This document shows, one piece after another, positions 35,325-45,503 of a stretch of DNA of 64,000 bases. Numbering within the stretch: position 1 is the first letter of the stretch; each line of letters opens with the position of its first letter. A program made the position numbers and the translations under genes. The notes under the pieces were generated by a model. The model saw only the letters and a list, made by a program, of their open reading frames with translations, made no database searches and had not been told where the DNA came from. Origin of the DNA: Methylaequor sp045563055 (GTDB taxonomy: Bacteria > Pseudomonadota > Alphaproteobacteria > Methylaequorales > Methylaequoraceae); the NCBI GenBank assembly GCA_045563055.1, contig JBJKUR010000014.1, forward strand, positions 15,494 to 79,493. Reading direction: 5' to 3'.

Positions 35325-36218
35325 ATGGCAAGTTATTTTAAAAAAGGTTTTAACTTTTCTTTAGATCAAAATGATATTTCAGCTTATCTTAGAGAGATAC
35401 AGAAATTTCCAATTCTCTCTCACGATGAGGAAAAACAACTCGCTACTAACTGGTCAGACAAAAAAGATAATGCATCAGCACACAAACTTATAAGCTCCCA
35501 TCTTAGACTTGTAGTAAAGTTAGCAATGAAATATCGAGGCTATGGTCTGCAACTAAGTGAACTGATTTCGGAGGGTAATTTAGGATTAATTCAATCATTA
35601 GACAGATTTGACCCAAAAAAAGGTTTTAGGTTATCTACCTATGCCATGTGGTGGATAAGAGCATCAATCCAAGAGTATATTCTTCACTCCTGGTCGTTGG
35701 TAAAGATTGGAACCACTGCTGCACAAAAAAAATTGTTCTTTAACCTCAGGTCTTTAAAAGGAAAACTTAAGGCATTAGATGACGGTGATTTGCCACCCGA
35801 GCTTGTAACAGAGATTGCAGATAGACTTGATGTAGCCGAAAATGAAGTTGTTGACATGAACAGAAGGATGGCTGGACATGACCATTCTCTAAATAATCCA
35901 TATTCATTAGATAATGAGGATGAATGGATTAATGGGTTACCTGATGATAAAGAAAACCATGAGAACAAATTTATTCAAAATGATGAATTATTCAAAAGAA
36001 AAGAAATGTTAATGTTAGCATTAAAGAACCTTGATGAAAGAGAAAGACGTATCTTAACTCAAAGAAGACTAGTCGATGATCCGCTAACTCTGGATCAACT
36101 CAGTAAATCGTTTGGTATTTCTAGAGAGAGAGTTAGACAAGTAGAAGTTAGAGCTTTTGAAAAACTCCAAAAAGTGGTGAAAAATATAAACTACAAAACT
36201 AAGAACTTCAGCCAGTAA
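35325..36218 (+). CDS. rpoH: Heat-shock sigma factor RpoH
   Basis: 297 residues. Sigma-70 regions 2 (SEGNLGLIQSLDRFDP, KGFRLSTYAMWWIRASIQEYI), 3 and 4.2 (FGISRERVRQVEVRAFEKL) are present, with the RpoH box region QKKLFFNLRSLKGK. It directs RNA polymerase to heat-shock promoters. It lies 93 AT-rich bases after rluD, a standard alphaproteobacterial neighbour. Its 3' end overlaps purA by 11 bases. Confidence 0.96.
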   Translation: MASYFKKGFNFSLDQNDISAYLREIQKFPILSHDEEKQLATNWSDKKDNASAHKLISSHLRLVVKLAMKYRGYGLQLSELISEGNLGLIQSLDRFDPKKGFRLSTYAMWWIRASIQEYILHSWSLVKIGTTAAQKKLFFNLRSLKGKLKALDDGDLPPELVTEIADRLDVAENEVVDMNRRMAGHDHSLNNPYSLDNEDEWINGLPDDKENHENKFIQNDELFKRKEMLMLALKNLDERERRILTQRRLVDDPLTLDQLSKSFGISRERVRQVEVRAFEKLQKVVKNINYKTKNFSQ

Positions 36219-37500
36219 ACGGATCTTTTACCAAAATTGTATCCTCTCTCTTAGGACTTGTAGATAATATGGTAACTTGTGTCTCCAATAATTCCTCGAT
36301 TCTCCTCACATATTTTATTGCTAAAGGCGGTAAGTCCGACCATGACTTAGCCCCTTGAGTGGTTTCCATCCAACCTTCATGTCTCTCATAGATTGGTTCA
36401 ATCTCTTTTTGCTCGCACTCAGATAATGGAAAATAATTAATTTTTTTATTTTTTAACTTGTATCCGATACAAATTTTAATCACTTTAAAAGTATCCAAAA
36501 CATCAAGCTTTGTTAAGGCAATTCCATCCACACCCGAAATATCTATAGAATGTTTAGTAATAATTGCATCAAACCAACCACATCGTCTTTGCCTTCCAGT
36601 AACAGTTCCAAATTCATTTCCAATTTTACCAAGTTTTTCACCAACTTTATTTTTTAGCTCACTGGGAAAAGGACCACTTCCTACCCTGGTTGTATAGGCT
36701 TTAACTATTCCTAGTATGAATCCTAAATCCTTTGTAGAAACGCCAGTTCCACTTGATGCAGCGCTTGGAAGAGTATTTGATGACGTAACAAATGGATATG
36801 TACCATGGTCAACATCTAATAAAATTCCTTGAGCACCTTCGAATAAAATTTTTTTCCCATACTGCTTAGCATCTTTTAATATGGGAAAAGTTCTACCGAC
36901 ATACTTTATTATGTCTTGTTTGTACGAATTGATCTCATTGAGAATTTCTTTTTCTGTTATTGGTTCAGCTTTTAAACCAGCCAACAAAATATTATGATAA
37001 TCTAAAGCATTTCTAATTTTTTCCTTAAGTAATTTTTGGTTTTGTAGGTCAACAAAACGAATAGCTCTTCGCCCTACTCTATCCTCATAGGCTGGACCTA
37101 TTCCACGTCCGGTTGTGCCAATTTTATTTGGTCCCTTTCTTTTCTCTCTAATCTTATCTATTTTTTTGTGAAAACTAAAAATGATTGAAGCGTTTTCTGA
37201 AACTGTAAAGTTTTTAGGAGTGATTTTAACACCGACTTTAATTAATTTTTTTATTTCATCCAATAAAGCAATTGGATTAACAACAACACCATTACCGATA
37301 ATTGAAATTTTATTTTTTCTTATTATTCCTGATGGAAGCAAACTCAAAGCAATTTTTTTATTCTTCACAACTATAGTATGACCAGCATTATTTCCTCCTT
37401 GAAACCTCACTACTATATCAGCCTTGACAGCCAACCAATCAACTATCTTGCCTTTTCCTTCATCACCCCATTGGGCACCAATTACAGTAACATTTGTCAT
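36208..37500 (-). CDS. purA: Adenylosuccinate synthetase
   Basis: 430 residues, full length. PurA joins IMP and aspartate using GTP. GDEGKGK P-loop (12-18), the FQGGNNAGHT block, the IMP segment GTTGRGIGPAYEDR and the FDVDHGT-like LLDVDHGTYPFVTSSNT are all present. The hisZ stop is directly before its start, forming the hisZ-purA order known from alphaproteobacteria. Confidence 0.98.
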   Translation of the reverse strand: MTNVTVIGAQWGDEGKGKIVDWLAVKADIVVRFQGGNNAGHTIVVKNKKIALSLLPSGIIRKNKISIIGNGVVVNPIALLDEIKKLIKVGVKITPKNFTVSENASIIFSFHKKIDKIREKRKGPNKIGTTGRGIGPAYEDRVGRRAIRFVDLQNQKLLKEKIRNALDYHNILLAGLKAEPITEKEILNEINSYKQDIIKYVGRTFPILKDAKQYGKKILFEGAQGILLDVDHGTYPFVTSSNTLPSAASSGTGVSTKDLGFILGIVKAYTTRVGSGPFPSELKNKVGEKLGKIGNEFGTVTGRQRRCGWFDAIITKHSIDISGVDGIALTKLDVLDTFKVIKICIGYKLKNKKINYFPLSECEQKEIEPIYERHEGWMETTQGAKSWSDLPPLAIKYVRRIEELLETQVTILSTSPKREDTILVKDPFTG

Positions 37501-38631
37501 TTATCCAACTTTCAAAATAGATTTTTTAAAATATAAATATTGGCATTTCTGTTTTTTTGCTTCGGAGTAAAGTTGTTTTTTGTTCATTTCCTTAGTTGCT
37601 TTTACCGTTATCATTTTCTTTTTTTGCAGATTTATCTTCTCACTGCAACTTAAATCATAAGGTATTAATATCTTCTTTATCTTTTTTTTTCTAATTGATG
37701 AATCAGCTGTAAAATTCTCTAAAAACCCTGAAAACCCAAAACAATCTTGCCCCTCAACTTTGTATCCACCTCCACTAAATAATTCTTTGGAATCTTCTGA
37801 GTATACCTTAAAACAAAAACCAGTATGATAATCTGTTTCATCTATCTCAAGTGGATCAATAATTATCTCACAATCACTAAAATCTCCTTTGATTTCTTTG
37901 ATATGTTTTATAAAATTTAGCACTTCTCTTTTTATATTTTTTGGGAGATTATTTTTAAGTTTGTTTTCAGTATTTCCATCAAATTTTCCCACTAAACTTA
38001 ATAAAAATTGAGAAACTTCAAAAAGATCTTGAGAAATATTTTTAAGATCATTTATGTTTTTATTTCTGTAAGAATTGACTAATTTTTCATGACTAAATGA
38101 ACTTAAATTATAATCTTTTGAAATAACATTTATCAAATCAGGCATATAGAAATTAAAAATAAATTTCTTGATCTTTATCTTTTTTAACAATTCTATTACC
38201 AGAGTTATAACTTCATCTAGGCAATAATTCTTATCAACTCCGATTATCTCTGCTCCGATTTGGGTAAATTGTCTTGAAAGATTAACACTATTATTTTTTA
38301 CTTTTAAAATTTCTCCAGTATAACACAACCTAAGTGGTCTATTACTCTGGGATAATGTTCCACAAGAAAGTCTTGCTATCTGCATTGTGATATCAGATCT
38401 AATCCCCATGTATTTTTGAGTAAGAGGGTCCATAACTCTAAAAGAATTAATTTTTTCATTTTCTTTTGTAAGGAAAAAGAGGGAATTTTCAAATTCCACT
38501 AATGGTGGTTTTACAAGCATAAAACCGTTTAAGTTCATCAAATCAAGAAAGATGGAGCTAATTTCGTACTCTAACTCTGCAAGATCTGGAAGACCATCTC
38601 TAAAACCTTCTGGTAATAATTGACTTTTCAC
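37501..38631 (-). CDS. hisZ: ATP phosphoribosyltransferase regulatory subunit
   Basis: 376 residues. HisZ resembles a histidyl-tRNA synthetase core without tRNA ligation: LLPEGFRDGLPDLAELEYEI at the start, RSDITMQIARLS and GEILKVKNN. It activates short-form HisG in histidine synthesis. Placement before purA supports HisZ rather than HisS. The C-terminal part is more divergent than usual. Confidence 0.88.
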   Translation of the reverse strand: MKSQLLPEGFRDGLPDLAELEYEISSIFLDLMNLNGFMLVKPPLVEFENSLFFLTKENEKINSFRVMDPLTQKYMGIRSDITMQIARLSCGTLSQSNRPLRLCYTGEILKVKNNSVNLSRQFTQIGAEIIGVDKNYCLDEVITLVIELLKKIKIKKFIFNFYMPDLINVISKDYNLSSFSHEKLVNSYRNKNINDLKNISQDLFEVSQFLLSLVGKFDGNTENKLKNNLPKNIKREVLNFIKHIKEIKGDFSDCEIIIDPLEIDETDYHTGFCFKVYSEDSKELFSGGGYKVEGQDCFGFSGFLENFTADSSIRKKKIKKILIPYDLSCSEKINLQKKKMITVKATKEMNKKQLYSEAKKQKCQYLYFKKSILKVG

Positions 38632-39705
38632 TTATTTTATAAACTTATTAAAACACCAATCTAGCCAATTTGTGAGAGCAATCAAATCATTTTTTAATAT
38701 ATTTGGGCCAGTCCATATTCTTATTCCAGGTTTTGCTTTTCTATAATTTTTTATGTCGTACGCTATTTTGTTTTCACTTAGGAATTGAAATAATTCTGAA
38801 TGTTTGAAAAAATCTTTAAACACCAAATAAACTGGAGACAAGGCCTGGAAACTTTTGTTTCTAACAAAATGTTTAACATAATTATTTTTTGATTCCCAAT
38901 CATCAAGAATCTTTTTATTTTCATTACAAATTTTTGATGCGTTTTTTAAACCTCCTTTAGCCTCATATAAATCTAAACAATGTTCAAGGTCTGAAATTGT
39001 AAGAAGTGACGGTGTATTAATTACATAGTCATGATTACAAATATCTAAAATCTTTGGGAGATTGATTTTTCTTAACTTTTTTTTTGCCTTTGGACTCAAA
39101 ACAATTACACCATGCTGTGACTCAGAACCAAGAGCTTTTTGCCATGAAAAAACACACACATCAAGTTTTGGCCATGGAAGGTCATAAATAAATGCTGCAG
39201 ACGTTATATCTGAGATAACTAAACCCTGATGTTGCTCGTTCAAAAAGTCAAGATTACTCACTGAAATCCCTGTGCTTGTTCCAGTCCAAACAAATAAGAC
39301 ATCGTTTTTTAGAGGAATATTTGATAGATCTGGCATATTTCCGTCTAGTAAAATCCTTTTATCAATATCTAAATCTAATTTTTTTAAGTCCTCAAACCAA
39401 GTTTTTCCCCAGTAATCATAAATAATGGATGTGATTTTTCTATCGCCAAGCAAACACCAAATCACTGACTCCATTGCCAAGGTACAAGAACCAGGAGTTA
39501 AGAGAAGTTCATAATCGTTAGGAATTTTGAGAATTTTTTTTATTCTTTGAATTTGTTTTTCAACATAATTTTTCACATCATCAGACCTGTGATATCTTCC
39601 CAAATACTCTTTATTGATGGAATCCAGAGACCATCCAGACGGTTTTCTAGTTGGACCACAAGAAAATCTAGGATCACTTGGTTTTGGAAAATTTGGTAAA
39701 GTCAT
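38632..39705 (-). CDS. serC: Phosphoserine aminotransferase
   Basis: 357 residues. SerC makes phosphoserine from 3-phosphohydroxypyruvate. PLP fold class V with the lysine in VFSWQKALGSE (Lys190) and the N-terminal FSCGPTRKPSGW typical of the alphaproteobacterial/archaeal-type SerC. It overlaps the transporter gene downstream in the transcript direction by four bases at its start side (39702-39705). Confidence 0.9.
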   Translation of the reverse strand: MTLPNFPKPSDPRFSCGPTRKPSGWSLDSINKEYLGRYHRSDDVKNYVEKQIQRIKKILKIPNDYELLLTPGSCTLAMESVIWCLLGDRKITSIIYDYWGKTWFEDLKKLDLDIDKRILLDGNMPDLSNIPLKNDVLFVWTGTSTGISVSNLDFLNEQHQGLVISDITSAAFIYDLPWPKLDVCVFSWQKALGSESQHGVIVLSPKAKKKLRKINLPKILDICNHDYVINTPSLLTISDLEHCLDLYEAKGGLKNASKICNENKKILDDWESKNNYVKHFVRNKSFQALSPVYLVFKDFFKHSELFQFLSENKIAYDIKNYRKAKPGIRIWTGPNILKNDLIALTNWLDWCFNKFIK

Positions 39706-41528
39706 ATTTTATACAAAATTGGAAATGTTATAAAAAATATAAACCAACATAGCATTGTCAGAGGTAGTCCAAACTTAATGTAATCAACAAATTTATAATG
39801 CCCTGGCCCCATGACAAGAAGATTTGTCTGGTAAGCTAGAGGTGTTAAAAAAGATGTATTTACAGCAAATATTAAAGCAATAGCTAGAGTTTTGGGATCA
39901 ACGTTTAGTTTCTCAGCAATATCGATTGCAATTGGTGCAAAAAGAACAGCACATGCATTGTTAGATATAAAGTTTGTTGTAATAGAAACAAGAATATAAA
40001 AGCATAGAATGATTGTCATAGCAGAGGAACCTTCAAGAATATTGAGTAAGAAATCAGAAATAAAATTTCCAGTTCCTGTGACTTGTATTACTTGTCCCAA
40101 AGCTAATGATGTAACAATTAACAACAATAAACTATTATCGATACTTCTAATAACTTGTCTGATATTTAAAATTTTAAAGAAAAGAATTGAGACCACTCCC
40201 AATAATGAAGCAACAACTAAAGGAAGAATTTCTAGAGCTCCTAAAGTAACCACCGCAAGAAATACTATCAATGATTTATTTGCTATCTCTTTATTCTGTA
40301 TTTCAGACGTTGCCCACTCCATCGGCAGTAAATCACTTTGCGTTCTTAAATTTTTAACAACCTCAGAACTTCCTTGTATTAATAAAGTATCCCCGGGCTC
40401 AAGTGGAAGTTCTCCCATTTTTTTAGTTATGATTTTTGATTTTCTTTGAAGACCTATAACTAGACAATTATACCTATACCTAAAACTAACATTTTCAATT
40501 GTATTTCCTACCAAACTTGAAGATGGTGTGACCATGGCCTCAATAATTAGTTGATCCTCACCCAGAGCATTTTCTTCTTGTACATGTTCAATAGAAGCAA
40601 TATCTTCACTCAAAATCTGAGTTAGTTGTTCTCGTCCAGCAGAAACAACTAAAATATCACCTTTCTCTAAAATCAAACCTTCAAATGGACCATGCTCTGC
40701 GTGCTCACCTCTTTGGATCATAAGTATTTTGATCTTTTCTAAACCAGGAAACTTTCCATCTTTTGTGCTTTTACCAATTAGTTTTGAGTTTTCATTTATA
40801 ATAATCTGAGTAATAAAATTATTTTCTCTGTTGTCTAAAAGTTCATTCGTGGATGGTGACCTATCTGTTAGAAATAATTTAAACTTCGAGAAAATTATAA
40901 CATATATAAAGCCGGATAATGCTATGATTGATCCTGCCAGAGTAAAATCAAAAAAACCTAATGATATATTTGAATAATTCTTTAAAGAGTCTGAAACTAG
41001 TAAGTTTGTGCTTGATCCAATAAGGGTTGTCATACCTCCAAGTATAGCCACATAACTTAATGGCATTAAAAATTTTCCAAGAGAAGAGTTTGTATTTTTG
41101 ATTATTCCTTGCAGAATTGGAATAAATATTATTACAACTGGAGTATTATTTATAAATCCACTTAATACTAATACTAATAAAAGACACAAAATAATTATCA
41201 GGTTTGGGTTGTTAGGAAAAATTCTTAAAAGAGAGGATAACATACTATCTAAGGCTCTGGTTTGAACAACACCCTGCCCTAGAATTAAAAGTGATAAAAC
41301 TGTTATCAAAGAGATGTTACTGAAACCGTTCAGTATCGCTTGAGGATTTAGAAGATTTATACCATTGTCATCTTTAAAAGGAAAAATTGAAAAAAAAATT
41401 AGTAAAAACGTTAAAATAATAATCGATTTGAAAACAATGGACAAATTATCTAATGCATAAAAAATCATGCTCATTAAAACTATAATGATACTGATATAGA
41501 TAAATATTTGATCTGATAAAATAAACAT
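39702..41528 (-). CDS. SLC13/DASS-type anion transporter with two RCK-C (TrkA-C) domains
   Basis: 608 residues. About 11-13 membrane helices flank a cytoplasmic insert at about 205-390 made of two TrkA-C-like modules. The conserved SNNACAVLFAPIAI and INNTPVVIIFIPIL repeats carry the substrate-binding SNN/NNTP motifs of the DASS family. Proteins of this layout often move sulfate, other inorganic anions or dicarboxylates; the substrate here is unknown. It is the first gene of the leftward transporter-serC-hisZ-purA run and diverges from thiC. Confidence 0.85.
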   Translation of the reverse strand: MFILSDQIFIYISIIIVLMSMIFYALDNLSIVFKSIIILTFLLIFFSIFPFKDDNGINLLNPQAILNGFSNISLITVLSLLILGQGVVQTRALDSMLSSLLRIFPNNPNLIIILCLLLVLVLSGFINNTPVVIIFIPILQGIIKNTNSSLGKFLMPLSYVAILGGMTTLIGSSTNLLVSDSLKNYSNISLGFFDFTLAGSIIALSGFIYVIIFSKFKLFLTDRSPSTNELLDNRENNFITQIIINENSKLIGKSTKDGKFPGLEKIKILMIQRGEHAEHGPFEGLILEKGDILVVSAGREQLTQILSEDIASIEHVQEENALGEDQLIIEAMVTPSSSLVGNTIENVSFRYRYNCLVIGLQRKSKIITKKMGELPLEPGDTLLIQGSSEVVKNLRTQSDLLPMEWATSEIQNKEIANKSLIVFLAVVTLGALEILPLVVASLLGVVSILFFKILNIRQVIRSIDNSLLLLIVTSLALGQVIQVTGTGNFISDFLLNILEGSSAMTIILCFYILVSITTNFISNNACAVLFAPIAIDIAEKLNVDPKTLAIALIFAVNTSFLTPLAYQTNLLVMGPGHYKFVDYIKFGLPLTMLCWFIFFITFPILYKI

Positions 41529-41577
41529 TGATGATTGAAAAAATTATTTTAATTGCCCACTTTATATTTAATAGCAC

Positions 41578-41583
41578 TATAAT
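41578..41583 (+). promoter_or_regulatory. Candidate -10 element of thiC
   Basis: A perfect TATAAT lies 29 bases before the thiC ATG; the best upstream element (TTGCCC at 41553-41558) is 19 bases away, so the -35 is weak. The implied leader is only about 20 bases, too short for a TPP riboswitch. Confidence 0.4.
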
Positions 41584-41611
41584 GAATATATATTTAAAAG
41601 AAATTTAAGTA

Positions 41612-43393
41612 ATGTTAAAAAAAATAAAAAGAAATAATGGTGACTCAACATCAAAACAGATGTCTCATTTCAAAAATTTACCTAAGTCAAAGAAGATCTA
41701 CTTTAAAGGTAATATTTTTAAAAATATTGAAGTTGGGATGAGAGAAATTAGTCTTGATGATTCTGAGGTAAGAAATCTTATAGTTTACGATACATCAGGT
41801 GCTTATACCGATGAGAAGTATATTCATAACTATGAGGCTGGGTTGAAAAAAGTTAGAAAAGATTGGCTTGATGCTAGGGTGGGGCTAGGAAAAACAAAAA
41901 AAACAAAATTAAAGTTTCTCGACCATTCCAAATGTGAGGTTAAAACTTTCCCATCTATCCCAAAAGAAGTTCTAAAGAAAGAAAAAAATGAAATTACTCA
42001 ATTATATTTTGCAAGGAATAATATTATCACTGAAGAAATGGAATATTGTGCCATTAGAGAAAATGAAGGAAGAGAAAAACTAGTTGGTAAATTCATAGCA
42101 AAAGAGGACTTAGTTACCCCAGAGTTCGTCAGAAAAGAAATTGCTGAAGGCAGAGCCATAATACCTTCCAATATTAATCATCCAGAGTTAGAACCAATGA
42201 TAATAGGTCAAAATTTTCTTGTTAAGATAAATGCTAATATTGGTAATTCTGCGGTTATCTCAAGTGTTTATGATGAGGTTGAAAAATTGACATGGGCAAT
42301 AAGATGGGGAAGTGATACTATAATGGATTTATCAACTGGTAATAATATTCACTATATTAGAGAGTGGATCATTAGAAACTCTCCTGTTCCTGTTGGCACT
42401 GTTCCAATTTACCAGGCATTAGAGAAAGTTAATGGTGTTGCCGAAGAATTAAATTGGGAAGTCTTTAGAGAAACCCTAATAGAACAAGCAGAACAAGGTG
42501 TAGATTATTTTACAATTCACGCCGGAGTAAGGTTGCCTTATATTCCATTAACTGTAGATAGATTAACTGGAATTGTTTCAAGAGGTGGATCAATTATAGC
42601 AAAGTGGTGTTTAGCACATCACAAGGAAAACTTTTTGTATACTAATTTTGAAGAAATTTGCCACATAATGAACACCTATGATATCTCCTTTTCTTTAGGT
42701 GATGGACTCAGGCCAGGATCAATTCATGATGCAAATGATAAATCTCAATTCTCAGAATTAGAGACACTGGGGGAACTTACAGATATAGCGTGGAATAATA
42801 ATGTACAGGTAATGATAGAAGGTCCGGGTCATGTTCCAATGCAAAAGATTAAAGAAAATATGGATTTACAAAAGAAATATTGTAAAGATGCACCATTCTA
42901 TACTCTTGGACCTTTAACCACAGATATTGCGCCAGGTTATGACCACATAACAAGTGCAATTGGAGCTGCCATGATTGGTTGGTACGGTACGTCCATGTTA
43001 TGTTATGTAACACCCAAAGAACACTTAGGGCTTCCAAATAAAGAAGATGTTAAAATCGGAGTGATTACCTATAAGATTGCTGCGCACGCTGCAGACCTAG
43101 CAAGAGGAAATAAGGGAGCGTATTATAGAGACTATCTATTATCAAAAGCAAGATTTGAATTTAGATGGAGAGATCAGTTCAATTTATCTTTAGATCCTGA
43201 AACTGCTGAAGATTTTCATGATCAAACTCTTCCATCGGAAGGTGCCAAACTTGCGCACTTTTGTTCTATGTGTGGACCAAAGTTTTGTTCAATGAAAATT
43301 TCGCACGAAATTAAAGAAGAAAGCAAAAAGGGGAAAGAGCAAATGTCTAAAAAGTTCAAAGAGTATGGCGGTAATATTTACTTACGCTCGTAG
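41612..43393 (+). CDS. thiC: Phosphomethylpyrimidine synthase
   Basis: 593 residues, full length. ThiC makes HMP phosphate from AIR by radical SAM chemistry. The C-terminal cluster motif CSMCGPKFC (Cys551, 554, 559) and the barrel blocks TIHAGVRLPYIPL and EGPGHVPMQKI are present. It abuts convergent thiD with no gap. No TPP riboswitch is seen. Confidence 0.98.
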   Translation: MLKKIKRNNGDSTSKQMSHFKNLPKSKKIYFKGNIFKNIEVGMREISLDDSEVRNLIVYDTSGAYTDEKYIHNYEAGLKKVRKDWLDARVGLGKTKKTKLKFLDHSKCEVKTFPSIPKEVLKKEKNEITQLYFARNNIITEEMEYCAIRENEGREKLVGKFIAKEDLVTPEFVRKEIAEGRAIIPSNINHPELEPMIIGQNFLVKINANIGNSAVISSVYDEVEKLTWAIRWGSDTIMDLSTGNNIHYIREWIIRNSPVPVGTVPIYQALEKVNGVAEELNWEVFRETLIEQAEQGVDYFTIHAGVRLPYIPLTVDRLTGIVSRGGSIIAKWCLAHHKENFLYTNFEEICHIMNTYDISFSLGDGLRPGSIHDANDKSQFSELETLGELTDIAWNNNVQVMIEGPGHVPMQKIKENMDLQKKYCKDAPFYTLGPLTTDIAPGYDHITSAIGAAMIGWYGTSMLCYVTPKEHLGLPNKEDVKIGVITYKIAAHAADLARGNKGAYYRDYLLSKARFEFRWRDQFNLSLDPETAEDFHDQTLPSEGAKLAHFCSMCGPKFCSMKISHEIKEESKKGKEQMSKKFKEYGGNIYLRS

Positions 43394-44182
43394 TCAATGA
43401 CCTAGTGGTCCGTAATCAATTCCTAAATTAGGAGCTCTTCTAATACATTTTTTTATAAATTTTTTAGACAGTAACACAGATTCTGATATTGAATGCCCAC
43501 GTGAAAGATATATTGCTAGAGCGGTGGAAAATGTACAACCCGTACCGTGGGTATTTGAACTATTGATCTTAATTGATTTAAATTTATTAATCTTATTTTT
43601 TTCGTCTAAGAAAAAATCTTCGCAAAATTTTGCATCTCGCCCAGCATCTGTCAAGACAACTTTAGTTTTATATTTTTTGTAAAAGAGATTAACTAAATTT
43701 TTAGGCGATGAAAAATCATTATTAACGTTTAGCAAAGTCCTCATTTCAAAAAGATTTGGTGTAAATATTGGTTTCAAGCGGGCAAGTACCTCATATATTT
43801 TAAGAAAGTCTTTTTTTGAGTTAAAAAGAACCCTGGTTGTTGATTTGAAGATTGGGTCTACAACAATTGGAATTTTTATTTTAATCTTCTTAAGAGTTTT
43901 ATATATAATTTCTGCCTGTTCAACACCCTTGACTATCCCGATTTTTATACAATCAAGTTGATGCTCTTCCGTAATTGTTTTAATCTGAGATTCTATAAGC
44001 TTATTAGATAACTTCGCTACTCTTAAAACACTATTTGAGTTTTGTGATGTAATAACTGTGACACAAGTAAAACAATAAGATTTGAGTGATTTAGAAGTTT
44101 TTATATCAGCTTGAATACCCGCACCTGCTGTATTATCACTTCCAGCGACAGATAGTATTAAATTGATAGACTCATTTTTCAT
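43394..44182 (-). CDS. thiD: Hydroxymethylpyrimidine/phosphomethylpyrimidine kinase
   Basis: 262 residues from ATG 44182. A TTG at 44215 would add 11 residues and deepen the overlap with glmM, and is unlikely. ThiD phosphorylates HMP and HMP-P. The ribokinase-fold signature AGSDNTAGAGIQADIK and the C-terminal NTHGTGCTFS anion hole are clear. It overlaps glmM by 11 bases. Confidence 0.95.
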   Translation of the reverse strand: MKNESINLILSVAGSDNTAGAGIQADIKTSKSLKSYCFTCVTVITSQNSNSVLRVAKLSNKLIESQIKTITEEHQLDCIKIGIVKGVEQAEIIYKTLKKIKIKIPIVVDPIFKSTTRVLFNSKKDFLKIYEVLARLKPIFTPNLFEMRTLLNVNNDFSSPKNLVNLFYKKYKTKVVLTDAGRDAKFCEDFFLDEKNKINKFKSIKINSSNTHGTGCTFSTALAIYLSRGHSISESVLLSKKFIKKCIRRAPNLGIDYGPLGH

Positions 44183-45503
44183 CAATTTTTCTAATTTCAG
44201 AAACAAATTGTTCAATAATAGAATTTACTTTTCTCTCACACTTTCCTTGAACCATTAGTCTTAGTAAATTTTCAGTTCCTGACTTTCTCAGGAGCACCTC
44301 AGATTCTTTTTGTTTTTTATTTTGCCTAAGTAACATTTTTATATTGTTTTTATTTAATATTTCATATGGATTATTTTTTAACTTTAAGTTCACTAGTCTT
44401 TGAGGATATTTCTTAAAAAGTCTACTACAAGCTTCATTTAAACTACATTTCATCTGGTTTAGAATCTCAATAACTTCTAATGCTGTAAAAATACCATCCC
44501 CACAATAAGAATTTTCAGCAAATATAATATGTCCTGATTGCTCTCCACCAAGCAGACCTTGCTTTTGTTTCATCTCTTCAACAACATATCTATCACCTAC
44601 ATCAGATAGGGTTAGTTTTATTTTCTCTTTTTTTAAAAATTCTCTTAATCCTAAATTACACATTTTCGTACTAACTACTATACCATTTTCGAGTTTATTA
44701 TTTTTTTTTAGAGAAGTTGCTAATAATGCTAAAATAAAGTCGCCGTCAATAATTTGTCCTTTGTTGTCACAGAAAATCACTCTATCTGCATCGCCATCAA
44801 ATGAAATACCTAAATCAGCATTATTTTTCAAAGTTAACCTTGAAAGTTCCTCAGGAAAGGTCGCTCCACACTTTTTATTAATATTCTTTCCATCTGGACT
44901 TGTAAAATAATTTATATGATTTAGTTTTAATTTTTTAAAGATTCTTGGGCCTAAATCAAATAAAGAACCATTTGCACAATCAAGAACAATTTTTTGTCTA
45001 AAATTTGTTATTGTTCTAAATCTTTTTAATAAATTTTCTTCATATTCACTGAATTTCTTATCAGAGCTTAAATTGATTTTTTTTGTAGGAAAATTATGAT
45101 TTTTCAAAACAATATTTTTCTCTACTTTTATTTCTTCATCATCTGTTAGTTTTTCCCCAGAACTATTAAATACTTTCAAACCATTGTCCTGATAAGGATT
45201 GTGAGATGCTGAAATCATTATTCCCAGATCATACTTTTTTTTTTTTGTGTAGTACGAAAGCATTGGAGTCGAAATGATTCCAGCTTTATCAACTTCAACA
45301 CCAACAATTTTAAAACCATTAAATAAGTCGTTTTCTATCGAACTTCCAGACATTCTTGTGTCCTTTCCAATAAGAACCTTCTTTAGATTTTTTTTTGTTT
45401 TTTTTATCGCCTCTGTTAAACTGAAAAAGAATAATGTGGTCATTGGAAACTGATTAAACTTTCCTCTAATACCGTCAGTACCAAAATATTTTTTTTTCAT
45501 CAA
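44172..45503 (-). CDS. glmM: Phosphoglucosamine mutase
   Basis: 443 residues. GlmM makes glucosamine-1-phosphate for peptidoglycan. N-terminal FGTDGIRG, phosphoserine loop SASHNP (Ser100), metal loop DGDADR and LRKSGTENLLRLMVQG confirm GlmM against the general mutase at 1193. The ftsH-folP-glmM order is common in proteobacteria. It overlaps folP by four bases (ATGA). Confidence 0.96.
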   Translation of the reverse strand: MMKKKYFGTDGIRGKFNQFPMTTLFFFSLTEAIKKTKKNLKKVLIGKDTRMSGSSIENDLFNGFKIVGVEVDKAGIISTPMLSYYTKKKKYDLGIMISASHNPYQDNGLKVFNSSGEKLTDDEEIKVEKNIVLKNHNFPTKKINLSSDKKFSEYEENLLKRFRTITNFRQKIVLDCANGSLFDLGPRIFKKLKLNHINYFTSPDGKNINKKCGATFPEELSRLTLKNNADLGISFDGDADRVIFCDNKGQIIDGDFILALLATSLKKNNKLENGIVVSTKMCNLGLREFLKKEKIKLTLSDVGDRYVVEEMKQKQGLLGGEQSGHIIFAENSYCGDGIFTALEVIEILNQMKCSLNEACSRLFKKYPQRLVNLKLKNNPYEILNKNNIKMLLRQNKKQKESEVLLRKSGTENLLRLMVQGKCERKVNSIIEQFVSEIRKIDEK

